Below are positions 47,032 to 55,575 of a DNA stretch of 64,000 nt, piece after piece. The notes beneath the pieces are model-generated. The model had not been told where the DNA came from and ran no database searches. It saw nothing but the letters and a program-made list of their open reading frames with translations. The stretch covers positions 2,666,001-2,730,000 of the forward strand of contig NC_014393.1 in NCBI RefSeq assembly GCF_000145275.1, given 5' to 3'. Made by a program: the position numbers and the translations under genes. Positions within the stretch are counted from its first letter, which is position 1. Every line of letters begins with the position of its first letter. The stretch comes from Clostridium cellulovorans 743B. GTDB taxonomy: Bacteria > Bacillota > Clostridia > Clostridiales > Clostridiaceae.

Positions 47032-47442
47032 TCAATTTTCATAACAAAAAAATACTAGCCATCCAAATACCTCAACAACCACCAAAGCGATTACTCCATT
47101 AATCAATATGCGTAAATCAGGTGAATTTATGACTGAATTTATGACTGAATTTATGACCAAAGAAAGTGCAAGTCCAACTATAGTACAGCCAACAGAACCA
47201 ACCAATCCCCAAAAAGCTGCTGGGTTAATATTTTTTTCAAGATTCTTTGCTATCTTCATTGTTAAATCGATTTCTAATACCATAAGTGCTGGAATAGCAG
47301 CAAAGGGAAGTCCTGGAATCGGTATGATAGCTGCACCACAAACTGTTGCTACAGCTGTAGCTGCAGTATTATGTCTAATATACATACATTCCACTTTTTT
47401 TTTATACATACATTCCGCTTCTTTTTCAGGTAAAGATATCAT
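47032..47442 (-). CDS. small membrane protein with GLPFA-type helical hairpin
   Basis: A 136-residue protein. Residues about 25-60 (ATVCGAAIIPIPGLPFAAIP) resemble the hydrophobic region of DUF697/YcjF-like membrane proteins; two further hydrophobic segments follow (WGLVGSVGCTIVGLALSL and INGVIALVVVEVFGWLVFF). Between them VINS is repeated three times, encoded by a 12-bp tandem repeat. The ATG at 47442 follows AGAGG by 8 bases. It is near the TIR genes, so a membrane-effector role is possible but unproven. Confidence 0.55.
   Translation of the reverse strand: MISLPEKEAECMYKKKVECMYIRHNTAATAVATVCGAAIIPIPGLPFAAIPALMVLEIDLTMKIAKNLEKNINPAAFWGLVGSVGCTIVGLALSLVINSVINSVINSPDLRILINGVIALVVVEVFGWLVFFCYEN
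47122..47157. repeat. three tandem copies of a 12-bp unit inside the membrane-protein gene
   Basis: TGAATTTATGAC is repeated three times, encoding VINS repeats at the end of a membrane helix. Copy number can change without shifting the frame. Confidence 0.85.
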
Positions 47443-47451
47443 TTCATACAC

Positions 47452-47883
47452 CTCTTTTTATGTAATTTATTTTTATAATGTATTATATTGATTAAATGTA
47501 GTAATATTACATTTAGATAAGGCTGAAAAGAATCTAAAAAAGTATTGCATCGTATTACAAAGACTTTGATGAACTACAATCTATTGCTGAAAAATTAGAA
47601 CACTAGTTTATTTAAGAAATATATTACCTTTATTAAGAATTTAAGGTATTATGTTCATCAACTTAGTTTTTATATGAATATCTAAATATGCAAGTTTGTC
47701 TTACTCCTACCCTCTCTTCTTTCCTAAGTATCAATAGAAAAACTCTTGCTATTGGTATAAAAAACACATTTACAATGGTCCTCGCTAAGTTTAATATTTT
47801 TGAAAGCCACTCGTAATCAACCTTTTCGAGATATTTTATTATTCCATAAACGCATATTTTATGCTCCTGATTTATAACATAAT
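47452..47883. other. gap with decayed coding fragments
   Basis: A plus-strand frame ending with TAG near 47606 reads SIASYYKDFDELQSIAEKLE, probably the tail of a lost gene. A 76-codon minus-strand frame at 47663-47893 has no known family. From 47862 the sequence is the conserved flank of the GidA/XRE module. Confidence 0.35.
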
Positions 47884-47905
47884 AAAAGCCCATGACTGGG
47901 CTTTT
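47884..47905 (-). terminator. terminator of the GidA/XRE module, copy 3
   Basis: AAAAGCCC and GGGCTTTT pair around ATGACT, identical to the hairpin at 26909-26930. Confidence 0.7.
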
Positions 47906-48389
47906 AAATTAACTTAATCTTAAATATATATGTCAAATTGTTCTTCTCAATTCTTCTCTTAATCTCTTCATCATCCAAAGAATAAAGACCTAAAGACTTC
48001 ATCCTATTGAAATACTCAGCACCTGAGAAAGTATATCTATTTTTCCTTCCATCAATAGTAGACTCCCTATAGTTTTCATAAGAAATAATATCTCCAATGG
48101 CTGTACTAATAGGAAGAGTTAACGGTGGCATACCAATGCCATATCTAACAGCATTGTAACCTGCTAAAGATCCTGTTGCCATAGCTTCAATGTGCCCCAC
48201 AAATAGTCCACTCTTTTCTCCAGCAACAAATAAGTTATCAAGTCCTCTTACTCTCATATCATTTGTTCTAGGAGATACTGCTAAGTATCTTATAGAATTT
48301 CCTATTCCTCCTGCATATGGATCTGCATATTTAGCAAACTCAAGTCCTGGAATTTTTCTTAGTTTTTCTAGTGGATAATACGTGGACAT
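47904..48389 (-). pseudogene. GidA-like FAD protein C-terminal fragment, copy 3
   Basis: A 161-codon frame nearly identical to copy 2 (LEKLRKIPGLEFAKYADP, GLDNLFVAGEKSGLF, TFSGAEYFNRMKSLGLYSLD). Same truncation point and same divergent XRE gene as copy 2. The open frame has been kept free of stops, which is unusual for a dead fragment. Confidence 0.7.
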
Positions 48390-48407
48390 TAGCTTGGCGT
48401 TAGCAAG

Positions 48408-48676
48408 GTGAACAAAACTGCCACCTTTAGGGAAGTGTTTGAAACTGTTGAAACAGGCTCATTTGCAGCATATGAAGATTTGCCTAAAATACTTTGGCTG
48501 AGAAAATAATCAAGTTAAGAATGCTTCTTGGATTAAATAAACGTGAGTTTGCTGCTAGGTGTGGGATTGGATATTCTAGTTTATGTGGATATGAAGTTGG
48601 TGGTGTTATAAACTCAGATAATTTAGAAAAGATAATAGGTGCTTTAAATTTAGATGTAAATTATTTTGCTCAATAA
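48408..48676 (+). pseudogene. small XRE-type protein, copy 3, frameshifted
   Basis: It starts GTG AAC AAA at 48408 as in copy 2, but one base is missing after DLP (about 48486), so the first frame stops at KILWLRK. The helix-turn-helix part (FAARCGIGYSSLCGYEVGG) stays open in the next frame and could start at an internal codon. Confidence 0.6.
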
Positions 48677-48757
48677 GGTTGCTCTTAAGAGAGCCTCTCT
48701 TTTAAATAATTTATATCCTAAACAGATTTTCATATCATTTACATCATAAATAAAAAA

Positions 48758-48770
48758 CCAGGGAAACCTG
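48758..48770 (-). terminator. terminator after the coiled-coil gene
   Basis: CCAGG and CCTGG pair around GAA, with A-runs on one side and T-runs on the other. On the minus strand it ends GGTTTTTTATTT, 28 bases after the coiled-coil stop. Confidence 0.75.
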
Positions 48771-48797
48771 GCTTTTATTTATATATATGCAATTTCT

Positions 48798-49103
48798 CTA
48801 TTTTATTGATTTTAACTTAGCTATGTCATTCCAATTTTTGGACATAACAATCTCAACATCGTTTAAATCTTTTCTAAATTCATCAATTTTATCAGTCAAT
48901 TCCATATGTTTATTAGCGTTCTTAGGATCAAGTTCTGTAATCAAATATTTTATTTCTTCCTAACCTTCTTTAAGAACTTCGACATCTTTTTCTAGTTTAG
49001 CAATTTTAAAATTAACGCCTTTAAATTCTTCTTCTATTTTATTGAATCCTTGTTGCATTTCTGAATACATTTTACTTAGCAACTCAAAGGTCTTATCTTC
49101 CAT
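48798..49103 (-). pseudogene. small coiled-coil protein with an internal stop
   Basis: ATG 49103 opens MEDKTFELLSKMYSEMQQGF, continues as a heptad-type helix (VNFKIAKLEKDVEVLKEG), meets TAG at 48960-48962 and resumes EEIKYLITELDPKNANKH to a stop at 48798. Without the TAG it would be 101 residues, like the short coiled-coil proteins common in clostridia. AAGGAAGTG precedes the ATG. A 47-residue product is still possible. Confidence 0.55.
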
Positions 49104-49161
49104 TAAACTTCACTTCCTTTGAAATAATTATAACATTTCTTAGTAACAGTAAAAAGCTTTA

Positions 49162-49282
49162 TTTCTATGATTGTATGTTATCATCATGTGTTAGGTGGTG
49201 TTTCTTGGCGTATTTATTGTATGTATTATAATACTTTTTAGGTTTTTCAAGAAATATTAATACGATTTTAGTACGCTTACAC
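49162..49282. repeat. dispersed repeat of about 125 bp, copy A
   Basis: It begins TTTCTATGATTGTATGTTA, contains GTGGTGTTTCTTGG and TATTTATTGTAT, and ends TACGATTTTAGTACG. Two further copies lie at 52962 and 63418 in the same orientation. Copies A and B are about 80-85 percent identical by eye. It lies just after the NB-ARC gene. Confidence 0.8.
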
Positions 49283-49308
49283 CTAATATCTTATAAAATT
49301 TATATGGC

Positions 49309-51714
49309 TTATTTGTGATTATTTCTTTTTCTAATTTTATCAGCCTTTAGCTTAAAATTATGACTTTTATCTACTTGTCCTAGTTCTTCATAAATATTAG
49401 CTAAATTATCATATAAAATTGCTAGATTAGGATGATTACTTGGTAATGCTTTTTCACCAATATCTACAGCTTCTAACTGATATTCTAGGCTTTTTTCTAG
49501 TTCTCCTAAAGCTTTATATATAAGAGATAAATTATTATATGATGTTGCTAAAGATGGATGATTTTCTCCTAACGCATTTTCTTTTATTCCTATAGCTTGC
49601 ATCTGATATCTTAGGCTTTTTTCTAAATCTTCTAACTCTTTATATATCATAGATAAATTATCATATGAAGTTGCTAAATCTGGATGCTTCTCTCCTAAAA
49701 CTTTTTCCCTTATATCTATTGCTTTCTCTTGATATCCAAGACTTTTATGTAATTCTCCTAAGTCTTTATAAATCATCGATAAATTATTATACGACTTTGC
49801 TAAAGACGGATGACTTACTTCAAAAATTTTTTCTTTTATTTCTACAGATTGCATCTGATATTTTAAGCTTTCTTCTAGTTGTCCCAATTCTTGATAAATT
49901 AGTGATAAGTTGTTATATGATATTGCTAATTCTGGATGATTTTCACCATACACTATCTTTCCCACTGATACTACTTTCTGCTCATATTCTAAACTCTTTC
50001 CCAATAACCCTAAATCTTTATATATCATAGATAAATTGTTGTAAGATCGAACTAAATCTGGATGCCTTTCTTCTAGCACTTCTTCTCTTATCGTTACAGC
50101 TTTTATTTGATATTCTAAGCTTTTTTCTAGCTCTCCTAATTCCCTATAAATCATTGATAAAGTATTTTGTGTTGTTGCTAAATCTGGGTGCATTTCCCCA
50201 AGCGCTTTTTCAATTATAGATACAGCTTTTATCTGATATTCTAGACTTTTTTCCAATTGTCCTAAAGCCTGATAAACTAGAGCCAAATTATTGTATGATC
50301 GTCCTAAATCTGGATGATTTTCATCTAAAATTTTTTCTCTTATGGCTACAGCTTTTTTCTGATACTTTAAACCTTTTTCTAGTTCTCCCAAATCTTTGTA
50401 AATCAATGATAAATTATTATATGACATTGCTAAATCCGGATGATTTTCAACTAATAAATTTTCTCTAATTGTCACTGCTTTCATCTGATATTCTAGACTT
50501 TTTTGTAATTCTCCTAAGTCTTCATAAATCAGTGACAAATTATCAAGCAGGTAAGCAAGTTCTTCCTTTTCTTCATTTAAGTATTTATAAATAGATTCCC
50601 CAAAAATAGTATAACCCTTTTTATCTAATGGATTATCTTTAGGCTCTGTATGAAGTGCTTCATTTACTGCCTCAATTAAATTTATACATTTGTAAGTATC
50701 CGGCTTTAGCTTATAGCGAATTGTTTCTTGAATTAATGGATGAACGCTAATTATATCTGTAGTATCATTCTCACCTTTAATATCTTTTCTATTAACACTA
50801 TTAATAGAAATCCAACCTTTTTTCTCTAAAGAATTAATATCCTCATTTGTTTCAAGATCAAGCCATTCTACTAATTCTTGCAAATCAACTTGTGGTAAAA
50901 TTGAAAGGTTCATAAGTATATATTGTTCTTCTTCAGAAACCTTCGATAAGTCAAAAACTTTCAAAACTTGATTAAAAAGTTGCTCTGAAACCATATTTCC
51001 ATCCTTAATCATAGATACCTTTTCTTTTATTACTTCATTTAAATTAAAACCTTTTTCTAAAAGTATTTCATATAGCTTTCTTATGTTTATTTTTGCATTT
51101 TGAGCTGTTTTTGCAAGAAGTTCAATAATAAGTGTATGGCGTGCTGCAAGATTAATAATTTTTTCTAAGTTGCTTTCATCTTCTTGTCTTTTATAATAAT
51201 AATAAAATAACTTTTTACATTTCTCTTCACTTAAAAAATCTAAATAATATGAGCTGTAGCCGTCAATAGTCAATCTAGACGTTGCAAGTATTTTTACTCT
51301 ATTTGAAATATATCTTGTTATCTCTAATATGCCTTCGTCTCTTTCATTTTCAATATTGTCTATAACTATTAGCTTACTTCCACTATTCTTCTCTTTAATA
51401 AAGTTAATTACTTTTTTGTATCGCTGTTCTAAAGTATCATTTTCATTAAAGGAATCTAATTCACATTGATTAGCAAAAGATTCCTTAATGCTATCCTTAT
51501 AATCTATCCATATAGCATTATCATATGCATCCATGTGCTCAATAAAAAAGGTTCTACATAATTCAGTTTTACCTACCCCCCCAATGCCACTAACAAGTAA
51601 CACAGAATTTCTGGTTTTTAGTTGTTTATACATTTCTTCTAATTCAACCGCTCTACCAATTAGTTCTATACAATTCGCTGGTAGAGAAGATTTTATTGGG
51701 GAATGATTTTTCAT
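49309..51714 (-). CDS. NB-ARC/STAND protein with TPR repeats, partner of SIR2
   Basis: An 801-residue protein. Residues 20-330 form an NB-ARC-type NTPase: Walker A GIGGVGKT (43-50), Walker B KLIVIDNIE (Asp119), sensor ILATSR near 145, then a winged-helix part (LMNLSILPQVDLQELVEWL). From about 391 to the end there are nine complete 42-residue kinesin-light-chain-type TPRs (NNLSLIYKDLGELEKGLKYQ type) plus one partial. It lies 50 bases after the SIR2 gene in the same operon. By analogy with STAND defence proteins, the repeats would recognise an invader and the NTPase would activate the SIR2 NADase. The start has only a weak ribosome binding site. Confidence 0.85.
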   Translation of the reverse strand: MKNHSPIKSSLPANCIELIGRAVELEEMYKQLKTRNSVLLVSGIGGVGKTELCRTFFIEHMDAYDNAIWIDYKDSIKESFANQCELDSFNENDTLEQRYKKVINFIKEKNSGSKLIVIDNIENERDEGILEITRYISNRVKILATSRLTIDGYSSYYLDFLSEEKCKKLFYYYYKRQEDESNLEKIINLAARHTLIIELLAKTAQNAKINIRKLYEILLEKGFNLNEVIKEKVSMIKDGNMVSEQLFNQVLKVFDLSKVSEEEQYILMNLSILPQVDLQELVEWLDLETNEDINSLEKKGWISINSVNRKDIKGENDTTDIISVHPLIQETIRYKLKPDTYKCINLIEAVNEALHTEPKDNPLDKKGYTIFGESIYKYLNEEKEELAYLLDNLSLIYEDLGELQKSLEYQMKAVTIRENLLVENHPDLAMSYNNLSLIYKDLGELEKGLKYQKKAVAIREKILDENHPDLGRSYNNLALVYQALGQLEKSLEYQIKAVSIIEKALGEMHPDLATTQNTLSMIYRELGELEKSLEYQIKAVTIREEVLEERHPDLVRSYNNLSMIYKDLGLLGKSLEYEQKVVSVGKIVYGENHPELAISYNNLSLIYQELGQLEESLKYQMQSVEIKEKIFEVSHPSLAKSYNNLSMIYKDLGELHKSLGYQEKAIDIREKVLGEKHPDLATSYDNLSMIYKELEDLEKSLRYQMQAIGIKENALGENHPSLATSYNNLSLIYKALGELEKSLEYQLEAVDIGEKALPSNHPNLAILYDNLANIYEELGQVDKSHNFKLKADKIRKRNNHK
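49310..50545. repeat. 126-bp tandem repeats encoding the TPR array
   Basis: Nine 42-codon units plus a partial tenth. The units are clearly related in DNA (the minus-strand form of TCATATGATAATTTATC recurs), so unequal recombination could change repeat number. Confidence 0.8.
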
Positions 51715-51764
51715 GATTGATTTTTCTAACCTTGTATTTTTACAAAATAAATTTCTCTCAACTT

Positions 51765-52664
51765 TTACTTTTTTTTATTGTTATGAAATATATCAACAAT
51801 ATTATCTCTATTGTTTTCAGCATCGCTTTTTATACATATAGAATTTAATATTTTTCTAATCTCCTCATGATGTGAAGAATTATTTTTATCATATGATATT
51901 GTTTCAAGGTTATAATTTTTTTTTAACCAACTAACCTCTTCAGTTGTAGGACTTTCCAACACTATGTAATGTTTTGATTTAAAAAATTCTTTATTATCTT
52001 TAATAATGTTTTGAATAAAGACATCTTTAAATGAAAAGCCAATAAACAAGAATGTTTTTACTCCAGCAAACAGTGAGAAAAGTGTCTTATATTTATTATC
52101 ATTGTATAATTCCATATATTTTTCTTCACTAATTACAATACTGCTACTATCACTTATGTGCCCATGTAAATGAAATATTCTTTTACTTCCTTTCTCATGT
52201 AGTAACTTCTGCATATTTGAATTAATATCTTGTAATTTTACAGGAACATAATTGCTATTCAAATAGTCACTTAATAAGTGGTCATAATTGGTTGTCAGAA
52301 AAATATCAAAATCCATTGTTCCTAAGTCAGAATAATTATGCCAACTACCATCAATGCTTTTTACACTCTCTGTCTTGATTTTATCTACAATATATTCTTG
52401 TATATCTTCTTCAGAACGATTTAAATATTTTTTAATTATTCTTACGGCTTCCCAGTAGTCGTATCTTTCCAAGTTTAAGTCTAAAGTACCTAAAAGTGAC
52501 CTACCATCTACATTTTCAATACCAGTATCAATTGCACAATTCCTTATTAAGTCTCCCCAACCTGGTACCTTAAATGGAATAGATAAACCAGCTCCAATAA
52601 ATGGGATAACATGTCCATCTGTATATAATTTTCGTAGCTCCTTTATAAATATATCATTATTCAT
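51765..52664 (-). CDS. SIR2-family NAD+-cleaving protein
   Basis: A 299-residue protein of the SIR2-like (SIR2_2) type used in bacterial defence. GAGLS (24-28) binds NAD+, TTNYD (124-128, Asn126) and FHLHG (164-168, probable catalytic His167) are present, with FLFIGFSFKD near 210-219. There is no deacetylase zinc module, so NAD+ hydrolysis is more likely than deacetylation. GAGGATG precedes the ATG at 52664. It is the first gene of a two-gene operon with the NB-ARC/TPR protein. Confidence 0.87.
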   Translation of the reverse strand: MNNDIFIKELRKLYTDGHVIPFIGAGLSIPFKVPGWGDLIRNCAIDTGIENVDGRSLLGTLDLNLERYDYWEAVRIIKKYLNRSEEDIQEYIVDKIKTESVKSIDGSWHNYSDLGTMDFDIFLTTNYDHLLSDYLNSNYVPVKLQDINSNMQKLLHEKGSKRIFHLHGHISDSSSIVISEEKYMELYNDNKYKTLFSLFAGVKTFLFIGFSFKDVFIQNIIKDNKEFFKSKHYIVLESPTTEEVSWLKKNYNLETISYDKNNSSHHEEIRKILNSICIKSDAENNRDNIVDIFHNNKKK

Positions 52665-52961
52665 AATAAACCATCCTCATATAGTATTATAATGAAATTA
52701 TACTATTTTAAATCATTTTTATCAATTTATATATATAAAGGTAAAATATTGTTATATATACTACTATAATTCTAAAATAATTGGGAATTCCTTGCGTTAT
52801 ATTCTTAGTAATATGCTTCTTGTAAGAAAAAAGCCCTGAGTATACTCAGAACTTTTTGTTCAGCAGTCTTTTATATTAGTTCTTAAATATACTTATTTAC
52901 TGAAGTTTATATCTAATATTTTTTATTTTTCCTTAATTGTTTTAAAGTTTAATACAGTATA
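52665..52961. other. upstream region of the SIR2 operon with a hairpin
   Basis: CTGAGTATACTCAG, flanked by AAAAAAGCC and AACTTTTT (about 52827-52858), forms a terminator-like hairpin that could isolate the operon. The SIR2 promoter must lie between it and 52664; no strong match was placed. Confidence 0.4.
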
Positions 52962-53084
52962 TTTCTATGATTGTATGTTATTATCATGTGTTAAGTGGTG
53001 TTTCTTGGTGTATTTATTGTATCTATTTTATGATATTTTTTAGGATTTTAGCAAAATATTAGTACGATTTTAGTACTCTTCCAC
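52962..53084. repeat. dispersed repeat of about 125 bp, copy B
   Basis: Same orientation as copy A, starting TTTCTATGATTGTATGTTA and ending TACGATTTTAGTACTCTTCC. Copies A and B bracket the SIR2/NB-ARC operon as direct repeats about 3.8 kb apart. Confidence 0.8.
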
Positions 53085-53136
53085 TTAAAAAACCACACAT
53101 AGAAAAAACTGGTATAATATTATTTACACAAAAACA

Positions 53137-53427
53137 ATGAAACAATTTACCTATTCATCTAAATGTCTACTTTCAGGTATTAATGCTGAAATTTCAGGAA
53201 TATCAACTCTTGTGGCTTATCCTGTATTTTCAAATTTTATAACCCCAAAGAGTAGACTTAAAGATAAAACTGAAGAAATAATGAATAAACGAAACGTTGT
53301 TTATGCTACAGCTAAAATTCTAAATCCTCAGAGGCTTAACAAAGTGATAAGAAAAAGGGACTTACCTAAACTGGTAGCACTTAATCCAAATAATGATATT
53401 AAACCAAAACTAGAAGTAACAGGTTAG
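53137..53427 (+). CDS. hypothetical 96-residue open frame
   Basis: The frame starts MKQFTYSSKCLLSG and contains AKILNPQRLNKVIRKRDLPK. No family is recognised, no ribosome binding site is visible and no neighbour explains it. It may be a remnant. The rest of 53428-53567 shows nothing. Confidence 0.25.
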   Translation: MKQFTYSSKCLLSGINAEISGISTLVAYPVFSNFITPKSRLKDKTEEIMNKRNVVYATAKILNPQRLNKVIRKRDLPKLVALNPNNDIKPKLEVTG

Positions 53428-53567
53428 AACGTGACCCCCTATTTAATTAATTGTAAGAACCTTGTCTTTTGTAATTGTGTATGTTAAAAAAATAACAAGC
53501 ATAACTCTAAAAATTATACGACAACCGTCTTGACAACCACCGCATGAAACCCTTATTTTAGTGGGTA

Positions 53568-53620
53568 TAGAGACTGTGAGAAGTAATGTGTAAAAACACA
53601 AAAACTTCTCATAGTCTCTA
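53568..53620 (-). terminator. long hairpin after the xylanase gene
   Basis: TAGAGACTGTGAGAAGT (53568-53584) pairs with ACTTCTCATAGTCTCTA (53604-53620) with one mismatch. It lies 8 bases past the stop. There is no strong U-tract on the minus strand, so it may act by mRNA stabilisation as well as termination. Confidence 0.65.
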
Positions 53621-53627
53621 CAATAAA

Positions 53628-55190
53628 TTAGAATGCACCATTTAACATTGTACCAAGTTGTGGTGTTTTTCCTTTTAGTTTAAATAAATCACTTAAAGTT
53701 ACAAAACTATAACCCTGTTGTTGGAGTTGTGGAATTATAATGTCTAATGCTTCAGGTGTTGGATGATACCCAGGTTGAGTACAATGCATTAACACAATAG
53801 AACCATCTTGAGTACCGTTTAATACTAATTGTGCCCTTGCTTCAGCTGTTGTTGCTGATGCTCCATTCCAATCTTGTGCTATAACACCTTGTACAAACGG
53901 TAGCTTAACAGTCTGGAATAAAGTCTGGCTTGTTGCAAGATTTGCTGGACGGAAAAATTTAGGGTCCGAACCTGTGTACTGCTTAATCGCAGAATTACAC
54001 TGGTTAATTTCTTGCGTTATTTGTGAAGCAGACATATTAGCCATACTATCATAGCTCCATCCATGGTTCCCAATTTCATGACCTTCACTTACAATTCTTT
54101 TCATAATTGCATCGGCGCTACTAATCTTATTTCCAATAACCATAAATGTTGCTTTAGCATTGTACTTTTTTAGTTTATCAAGTACTAATCCTGTTTGACT
54201 ACTTGGACCATCATCAAATGTGAGAGCAACGAGTTTTTTGTTTGGATCCTCAGATGTAGTTGGTAGTTTACCTAATTTAATAATGCCTAAAAGATGCTGT
54301 TTTATCATAGCAAAGTCAATAGCATTCATTCTACCGTTTTGATCTACATCTCCTGTAGCAGGTAAAGAAGGTATCATTCCTAACAAAAACTTTTTGTAAA
54401 TAGCAAGATCAAGTGCATTTACAGTACCGTTATTGTCAACGTCACCAAGTAATTTTTCTGGGGTAGGTTGGTCAACGATAACAGGTGGGGTGTCCCCCAT
54501 AATAAGATCCATTTTAGTCATATCAGCTTTACCACTACTTTGATATCCCTCTACTACCATTGAGACTTCATACATCTTGCCCATCTTCATTCCTAGATTT
54601 TCCCAAGCCTTAAAGTGGTCGCTAACAGTTATGGTTCCACTTGTTCTTTTAGATGTACAGATGCTCCAATACTGCTGAAAAGTTGTATTATTACCCTTAA
54701 TAGAAGGACCTGTTCGCGAGTTCTGATATATTTGATATGTACGTCCATCAACGGTAGTGGTGCCCTTTAATGTACTATTACTTCCTGGATTCCAAGTGCC
54801 ATAGCTATCAATGATGTAATATTCTACAAGTGGATCTTCAGTCCATCCATAGACAGCCATATACGAATTGCCGTTTGGTTGGTAGTTGCAATCGTAGTTT
54901 ATTGATATTTTCCCATAATCTTTGTATGTCTTTGTCGAGCCAAGTTTCTTGCCGGTACGGAATAATATATTATTGATATTACTCCACGAACAGCTGAACG
55001 TGCCACCACCAGTGAGAGTCATGGTTCCGGTTCCGTTATCCTTCCAGTATTCATAGTCGTAGCCTTCAAAGTTACCAGTCTCATTTGAGGTGATCGTTTT
55101 TGTTGCAGCAAGTACGCCTACTGCAGAAGAGGCTAACAAAATGGTAATACACATTAACATTGAAAAAACTATCCTCATTTTTTGTTTCAT
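53628..55190 (-). CDS. xynA: cellulosomal GH11 xylanase - dockerin - CE4 acetylxylan esterase
   Basis: A 520-residue secreted enzyme: signal peptide (1-29, ending GVLAA), GH11 xylanase (about 30-230) with nucleophile Glu123 in VEYYIIDSYG and acid/base Glu214 in VVEGYQSSG, a type I dockerin (about 247-305) with two calcium-binding duplications (GDVDNNGTVNALD and GDVDQNGRMNAID), and a NodB/CE4 esterase (about 318-510) with TFDDGP (Asp326, Asp327) and NHGWSY. The second metal His of CE4 (H-x-x-x-H) is Tyr380 here. The layout is that of C. cellulovorans XynA. It would act on acetylated xylan as part of a cellulosome. GAAAGGATAG precedes the ATG. Confidence 0.92.
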   Translation of the reverse strand: MKQKMRIVFSMLMCITILLASSAVGVLAATKTITSNETGNFEGYDYEYWKDNGTGTMTLTGGGTFSCSWSNINNILFRTGKKLGSTKTYKDYGKISINYDCNYQPNGNSYMAVYGWTEDPLVEYYIIDSYGTWNPGSNSTLKGTTTVDGRTYQIYQNSRTGPSIKGNNTTFQQYWSICTSKRTSGTITVSDHFKAWENLGMKMGKMYEVSMVVEGYQSSGKADMTKMDLIMGDTPPVIVDQPTPEKLLGDVDNNGTVNALDLAIYKKFLLGMIPSLPATGDVDQNGRMNAIDFAMIKQHLLGIIKLGKLPTTSEDPNKKLVALTFDDGPSSQTGLVLDKLKKYNAKATFMVIGNKISSADAIMKRIVSEGHEIGNHGWSYDSMANMSASQITQEINQCNSAIKQYTGSDPKFFRPANLATSQTLFQTVKLPFVQGVIAQDWNGASATTAEARAQLVLNGTQDGSIVLMHCTQPGYHPTPEALDIIIPQLQQQGYSFVTLSDLFKLKGKTPQLGTMLNGAF

Positions 55191-55217
55191 TTTATACTAT
55201 CCTTTCTAAAATTTATT

Positions 55218-55246
55218 TTTATATACATTATAACTACTTTATTCAA
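55218..55246 (-). promoter_or_regulatory. probable xylanase promoter
   Basis: On the minus strand TTGAAT (55241-55246), 17 bases, TATAAA (55218-55223), about 28 bases before the ATG. Confidence 0.5.
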
Positions 55247-55387
55247 GTTTGGATATATCACTAAGGTAATTAGTAGAATATTTAATACTAATAGTAAAAT
55301 ATTTAATATTATAACAAAGGTTAAGTCAGTCTTTTAGCAGAAAGGCTCATCCTAACTAAATGCATTTTGATTTTTCAGCAAGATATA

Positions 55388-55436
55388 AAAAAGCAGTGGA
55401 TAAAATAATAATTTACTAAAATATCCACTGCTTTTT
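55388..55436 (-). terminator. terminator after the GH-A hydrolase gene
   Basis: AAAAAGCAGTGGATA (55388-55402) pairs perfectly with TATCCACTGCTTTTT (55422-55436) and is flanked by A- and T-runs on both sides. The remainder of 55247-55575 has no gene. Confidence 0.85.
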
Positions 55437-55575
55437 ATTACTTATTTTTTCACTTATATAATATATTACTGAAGTAAATTCTCCACCATACTTACAAGAA
55501 CCTTCTGACTTAATTGGTATTCTGGTGAAAAAGTTCATATAACATTTGGGGTACACTTAAATATTTATTTCTGAA

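Noticed and set aside
47663..47893. A 76-codon minus-strand frame with hydrophobic stretches
   Set aside because: It overlaps the conserved flank of the GidA/XRE module, has no ribosome binding site and matches no family known to me.
49310..50545. CRISPR-like array because of regular repeats
   Set aside because: The 126-bp units are coding TPR repeats without unique spacers.
40720..52664. Classical Thoeris operon (ThsA/ThsB)
   Set aside because: TIR and SIR2 genes are present, but the SIR2 protein has no SLOG domain, it is paired with an NB-ARC protein, and the SLOG is fused to TIR domains in another operon.
53521..53627. Possible riboswitch or phage attachment site beside the xylanase
   Set aside because: The dominant structure is simply a long terminator-like hairpin directly after the gene.
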